This document shows, one piece after another, positions 59,900-64,000 of a stretch of DNA of 64,000 nt. The stretch lies in the NCBI GenBank assembly GCA_964035795.1, contig OZ038322.1:10179338-10243337 (forward strand). The letters are read 5' to 3'. The DNA comes from Pterobdella sp. o SKG-2022. Its lineage: Eukaryota > Annelida > Clitellata > Hirudinida > Piscicolidae. The position numbers were made by a program, and so were the translations under genes. The notes under the pieces are model-generated. The model was not told the origin of the DNA. It made no database searches and saw only the letters and a program-made list of their open reading frames with translations. Position 1 is the first letter of the stretch. Every line of letters begins with the position of its first letter.

Positions 59900-61855
59900 A
59901 AAGGGAAAAGTGCGTTGATGGGGTGGTGATATCACCAACATGTTATATAACCTCAGCCTTTTTGTAGCTAAAAATAAACCTGCCTGAGATGTAGATGTTG
60001 AAGAGGGATTCATGCGAAACATCAACTTGAGGACTCATGTTATAATTTCGACTATTTTAGAAATAAAGTTGTTTTCAAGTCAATTTTGTTAAACTTTTTT
60101 GAAATGCTGAAAATTTTTTTGGTAGCATGAAAATCTGTTTCATTGATAATCTGGGCGTGAAGGTGTATATGGATTGTGCAAGGACCCTTTTTTAAAACTC
60201 TCATTAATTATTTTTCATTCACTAGGATAATTTAATTTTTTCGACTCAGACTGGTTTAATCATGTTTCAAAATAAAAATGTTTCAGAACTTTGACATTTA
60301 GAGTAGAAAATAAACCAAATTTTGATTTCTTTCCTTAACTTTTTGATTTCTATTTTATATCACCTCCAAGTAACTAATATAGACTTAAACATAATCTTAA
60401 TTTTCCAGTGTTTTGTGGTTTTAAAAATTGAAAATTTTTTTTTTTTCAACGTATAGAGGTTTTTCTGTTTTCATTGAAAATGAAGGCAAAAAATATATAC
60501 CATACTTGCACGTTTCTTAATTATATTATTGATAAATATATTCAAAATAATCTGCAACCTTCGATAGAGGTTTTGTTTCATTAATTCAACATTCGAACTC
60601 AGGACAGGCTGACAATTTTATAAAACAATTTTAAATTGTTTTCTATAAAAACTACGGTATAATTCGTACCAATAATCTTTCTCAGTTACCCGGGAAGCGT
60701 ACAACAGTAAAAATAAATATCAATAAAAATATAATCACTTGATAATGTATGCTAGCCTTACGAAAAGCTTTGTATCATTTAGTAAATACTTTGTGTTTGT
60801 TGTCTTTACTAACAAAAATATAGTAACATCAGAATTCTCATTAAATTTTTTCCACACTAAAACTAATGCTACTTCTCATATCAATATGTCTCTATACATG
60901 CTAAAAACTATTATTAACGTAAATGAACAGGAAAGCCATCGAAAAAATACGACATCTGCCATATTATATATGGGAATACACTGTACCATTGTGATAAGGG
61001 TTACAGGTACGACACTTGCGGCTAGCTTCTCTGGCCATTCAGTTTGTTTAAATCATCTTCCTAGTTTATATATAACTTACCATTAAGAATTTATGTCTGC
61101 AAGTAGATGATTAATATTTAATACAAGCAACTTTGTTAAAAAATTTATTTTAGTTTAATTGATACTTAACCCATAAGCAAGCTTCTGCGTTGCAAGAGAA
61201 TTTTTATTCACCAATGAACTTTTGCACCATTGTTATCACTTGTGTTGTTAAAATTGTTTTTGTGCTTTGAGCAGTTTTGAAAATATTTCTCTTTTCATCT
61301 CTAGTAGAAGTTTTTTAATAGTTACAATCATAGTTTTTACGCATGAACCAATTGCCGCATGCACACAAAATAAAAAAATGATGCGTAAAAATTCCTTAAT
61401 TACCAACTAAAAAATAAACAAAAGTTTCCAGCAATTTTTTGCTTATAAATTGTTTTCGTAGTTTTTGAAGCGATTAATTATAATTATTTTACCACAGAAA
61501 TTACTGTTTCTGATATATTAAATAAATTCATCATTGTTAAAATGGTGCGATGATAGAAAACGAGAAGAAATTGTCGTTAGTTTTATAAGACAGCTTGATA
61601 TGCTTCCCTTTCTAATTATATTGTCATATGCCTGAATAGTTTTTGAAATAATTTTTTCCATTTTTAATTTATTATATTTATTTATTTATACCTATTAATT
61701 TCACTTAGATTGGATTGTTGCAATGAGAAATTTATATGTAAATAAAATAGGCATCGTCACATTATTAATCAAACCCTAATTGATTGATATGGCAAGCTTT
61801 ATAAACTTCTTTTGTAATTTATTCGACATATCAGCTTTTGAATTATTAAACTTTC
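59900..61855. other. No gene recognised
   Basis: AT-rich. The open frame at about 60740-61085 runs through a MITE arm and has no coding character beyond base bias. Confidence 0.5.
60735..60775 (-). repeat. MITE-like element, half copy D
   Basis: CACTTGATAATGTATGC followed by CCTTACGAAAAGCTTTG. It is the reverse-orientation counterpart of copy C. Confidence 0.6.
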
Positions 61856-61858
61856 CAG

Positions 61859-61998
<140 letters not shown>

Positions 61999-62408
61999 AA
62001 AAATTCCATCCGTGTATGAAAGAAAGCCTCTTTAGAAGAAGCTAACGGATTTTAAAAATTACATTTATGCAAAATTTTGGAATTTTTTCCGTAAATATAC
62101 ATTGAATAAGTTTGGCAATATTTCAATTAGTTAAAATAAATTTATTCCAAACCTTTTTGTTTCTCTAACATTTGAGAGCTTTTTATCCATTGAAAAGTAT
62201 TTTTCATAAAAGGTTTGTTTGAATACCAACAATCTATCTTCCCATTCATTTCTTCATCAACAATCATCTCTCAAGTTTATTGATTAATAAACGAACTATC
62301 CATCACAACTTGGATTACTCACCCATCTTTCTACTCAATCATATACTCGTTTGCATCTCTTTTACTCAAAGTTCTATGATCTTCAACCCATCTTTTATTC
62401 AATCCAAA

Positions 62409-63100
62409 ATGCCTCTCAAAACAACCTCCTTCCTCTTCGGCCTCTTCTCCTTCTTCCTCTTTCTTTTCCGCGCATGCCACTGTCAACATAATGGTTGGTT
62501 TTATAGTTTTCTCTGGCATCAAATTATGAAAATATCTTTTTATATTAAATTTTTGAAAGCGCAAGCAAGAAAATTGTTATATTCTCAAATTATCTTGTCT
62601 TTTTAAAAACTTTTTCTTTTTTTTCATTTGATCTGTCATCAAATCCGGTGACTACATAAATTATTCAAATCTTATCTAAATTTCAAAAACCATAGGAGTT
62701 TGTATGCAAGAATACTAACTGAAGTTCGATTGCATCGGCGAGTTAAGAGCAAAGTAATATTTATTATTCGTGACATTCAAGTAAGCACTCGTTGGATAAC
62801 TGTCATATTAAAATCATTAAGGCCCATGAAATTTAGACCAAAAGTTTTTTCGATTTATATCTCCTACTTTTTCAAAAATTTGTGTAGCTGAAATGAATAG
62901 CCTTTAATAAAATTATTATAACTAAAATAATCATTCCCCTAACCTTAGTGCCTTAATTTAAATATAAAACTTTAATATAATCCACTTTTCACACTTCGAT
63001 TGCTAATAGAAAGAATAAAATCACAACATTATACCACCAGAGGATTGCACCGGCCGACATTGCATTTGAAACGCTAATTAATAAGACTGAGTTTAATTAA
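62409..63100 (+). CDS. Candidate small secreted protein, three exons
   Basis: Exons 62409-62497, 62696-62780 and 63041-63100 join in frame to 77 residues. Exon 1 encodes a clear signal peptide (MPLKTTSFLFGLFSFFLFLF then RACHC). Exon 2 gives a basic segment (YARILTEVRLHRRVKSKVIF). Exon 3 gives RIAPADIAFETLINKTEFN and TAA. No family recognised. The last exon could instead splice onward (GA|GTTTAA), so the gene may continue to the right of the window. The model rests on phase agreement and the signal peptide only. Confidence 0.35.
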
Positions 63101-63284
63101 TTCCTTGCCTTAAGTTTAGAACATGAAGTACGACCTATGATCAATATTATTATCATCATAGCACAGAAAGCACCGAAGGCATAATACCGATACATTTATG
63201 CTTTTACGGCCATTTCAAATTTCAATTTCTTTGCCATTTTTTTTCTTTTTATCACTCTTAACCTTTGTTTTATTTATTGTATTT

Positions 63285-63445
63285 TATGCTTTCTGTTTTT
63301 TCATTTATTCATCAATCTATTTATATCTTTCACTGCATTTATCTATTTATCCATTCATCTATCTGTCAATTAATCACTCTATCTATTCATCTATCCATCT
63401 ATTTATCATTTCATCTTTCTACTCATCAATTCATCCTTATTTCCA
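63285..63445. repeat. Degenerate tetranucleotide (TCTA/TCAT) tract
   Basis: Imperfect runs of ATCTATTTATCTATTCATC and relatives over about 160 bases. This is a simple repeat; the Tyr/Ser/Ile-rich open frames across it are not genes. Confidence 0.85.
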
Positions 63446-64000
63446 TTGATATATTGCTTATTTTCATTTTATGAGCACATATTGGGTATAACTAATTACT
63501 TTTTCGTCATCGTTTCATCCATCCATACACCTTACCATCATTCAAATGATTTTTATACAAGAACTAATGCCTAATCTAAGATACTATTAACTTCTATTAA
63601 TTCATTTCATTATTTATTTCTCATATTGATTCATATTCCTATAACATCCATTCATTCTTCATTTATCATCATCTCTGAACGTGACCGCCACAATCGTCTT
63701 GTGGAGGACGAAAATTATTTTTGAGTTTAAAATAAAACCCATTAAACTTTATGTAAGAGTGCTTATTTAAGATGGCATTAACAATTCACAATAATAATCG
63801 CTCGTGCAAGTGTTATATATTCATTTATTTATATGAATTTTGTTATTGATCATATGTTATAATACTCTCGAGGTATGAGTAATAGAAATTTATATTTATT
63901 TTATTCAAAATATTTAAATAAAATATGCAAATATTCCTACAAATTACAATCTTACATTCATTTCTTCATGCTCACATTTTGAATGCTTTTAATATCCTTT
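63446..64000. other. No gene recognised
   Basis: AT-rich to the window end, with a small GC-richer spot near 63675-63710 that shows no frame. Confidence 0.5.

Noticed and set aside
59819..60025. 68-codon minus-strand ORF
   Set aside because: Overlaps the candidate plus-strand exon at 59851; neither strand is decisive, and no minus-strand splice partner was found.
60739..61086. 115-codon plus-strand ORF
   Set aside because: Begins in a MITE arm and shows no splice context or family similarity.
63198..63474. Tyr/Ser/Ile-rich ORFs
   Set aside because: Caused by the degenerate TCTA/TCAT simple repeat.

Overview
The window is AT-rich animal nuclear DNA with intron-rich genes. Its gene set is a ryanodine receptor, an innexin, an axonemal dynein light chain, an Oligo-type bHLH factor and a fibrinogen-domain protein. 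Innexin plus ryanodine receptor argues for an invertebrate, most likely a protostome. I cannot name the phylum from sequence alone. Exon models were built by hand from reading frame, splice sites and family knowledge. In each recognised multi-exon gene the exon lengths add up to an unbroken frame.

Layout. (1) 175-16574, +: the 3' 58 exons (2,033 codons) of a ryanodine receptor, from the cytoplasmic solenoid to the natural stop. (2) 16.6-22.1 kb: a gene-poor stretch with a few GC-richer patches, leading to a single-exon Olig/Beta3-class bHLH gene (22119-23498, +). (3) 23.5-27.7 kb: mostly empty, with two ambiguous coding-like patches. (4) 27741-29684, +: a five-exon gene for an unfamiliar Thr-rich single-pass membrane protein. 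(5) 30.7-35.2 kb, -: ARMT1 (DUF89), with unidentified exons downstream. (6) 37163-39918, +: a secreted fibrinogen-related protein with an unrecognised N-terminal region and a decayed antisense coding fragment in its last intron. (7) 41247-44814, -: a complete innexin. (8) 47965-55533: a compact cluster of DNAL4 (-), POLD2 (+) and DDX21 (-). DNAL4 and POLD2 diverge from a 120-bp interval; POLD2 and DDX21 converge with 84 bp between their stops. (9) 55866-59.9 kb, +: a secreted protein whose end resembles a galactose-binding (F5/8 or fucolectin-like) domain, then an unfamiliar Cys-containing gene. (10) 60-64 kb: sparse, with a long (TA)n tract and a candidate small secreted protein.

Mobile DNA: four copies of a tRNA-derived SINE, one decayed L2/CR1-like LINE fragment inside a DDX21 intron, and a family of short palindromic MITE-like elements. 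The SINE and LINE 3' ends share a GCGCT-T/A-TATAAAT-type motif, which suggests the LINE machinery mobilises the SINE.

The genes do not form one pathway. The clearest biology is excitable or contractile cell function (ryanodine receptor, innexin), neural specification (bHLH), DNA replication and nucleolar RNA work (POLD2, DDX21), cilia (DNAL4) and a group of secreted or surface proteins. The most likely undescribed items are the Thr-rich membrane protein, the lectin-like secreted protein and the SINE/MITE families.
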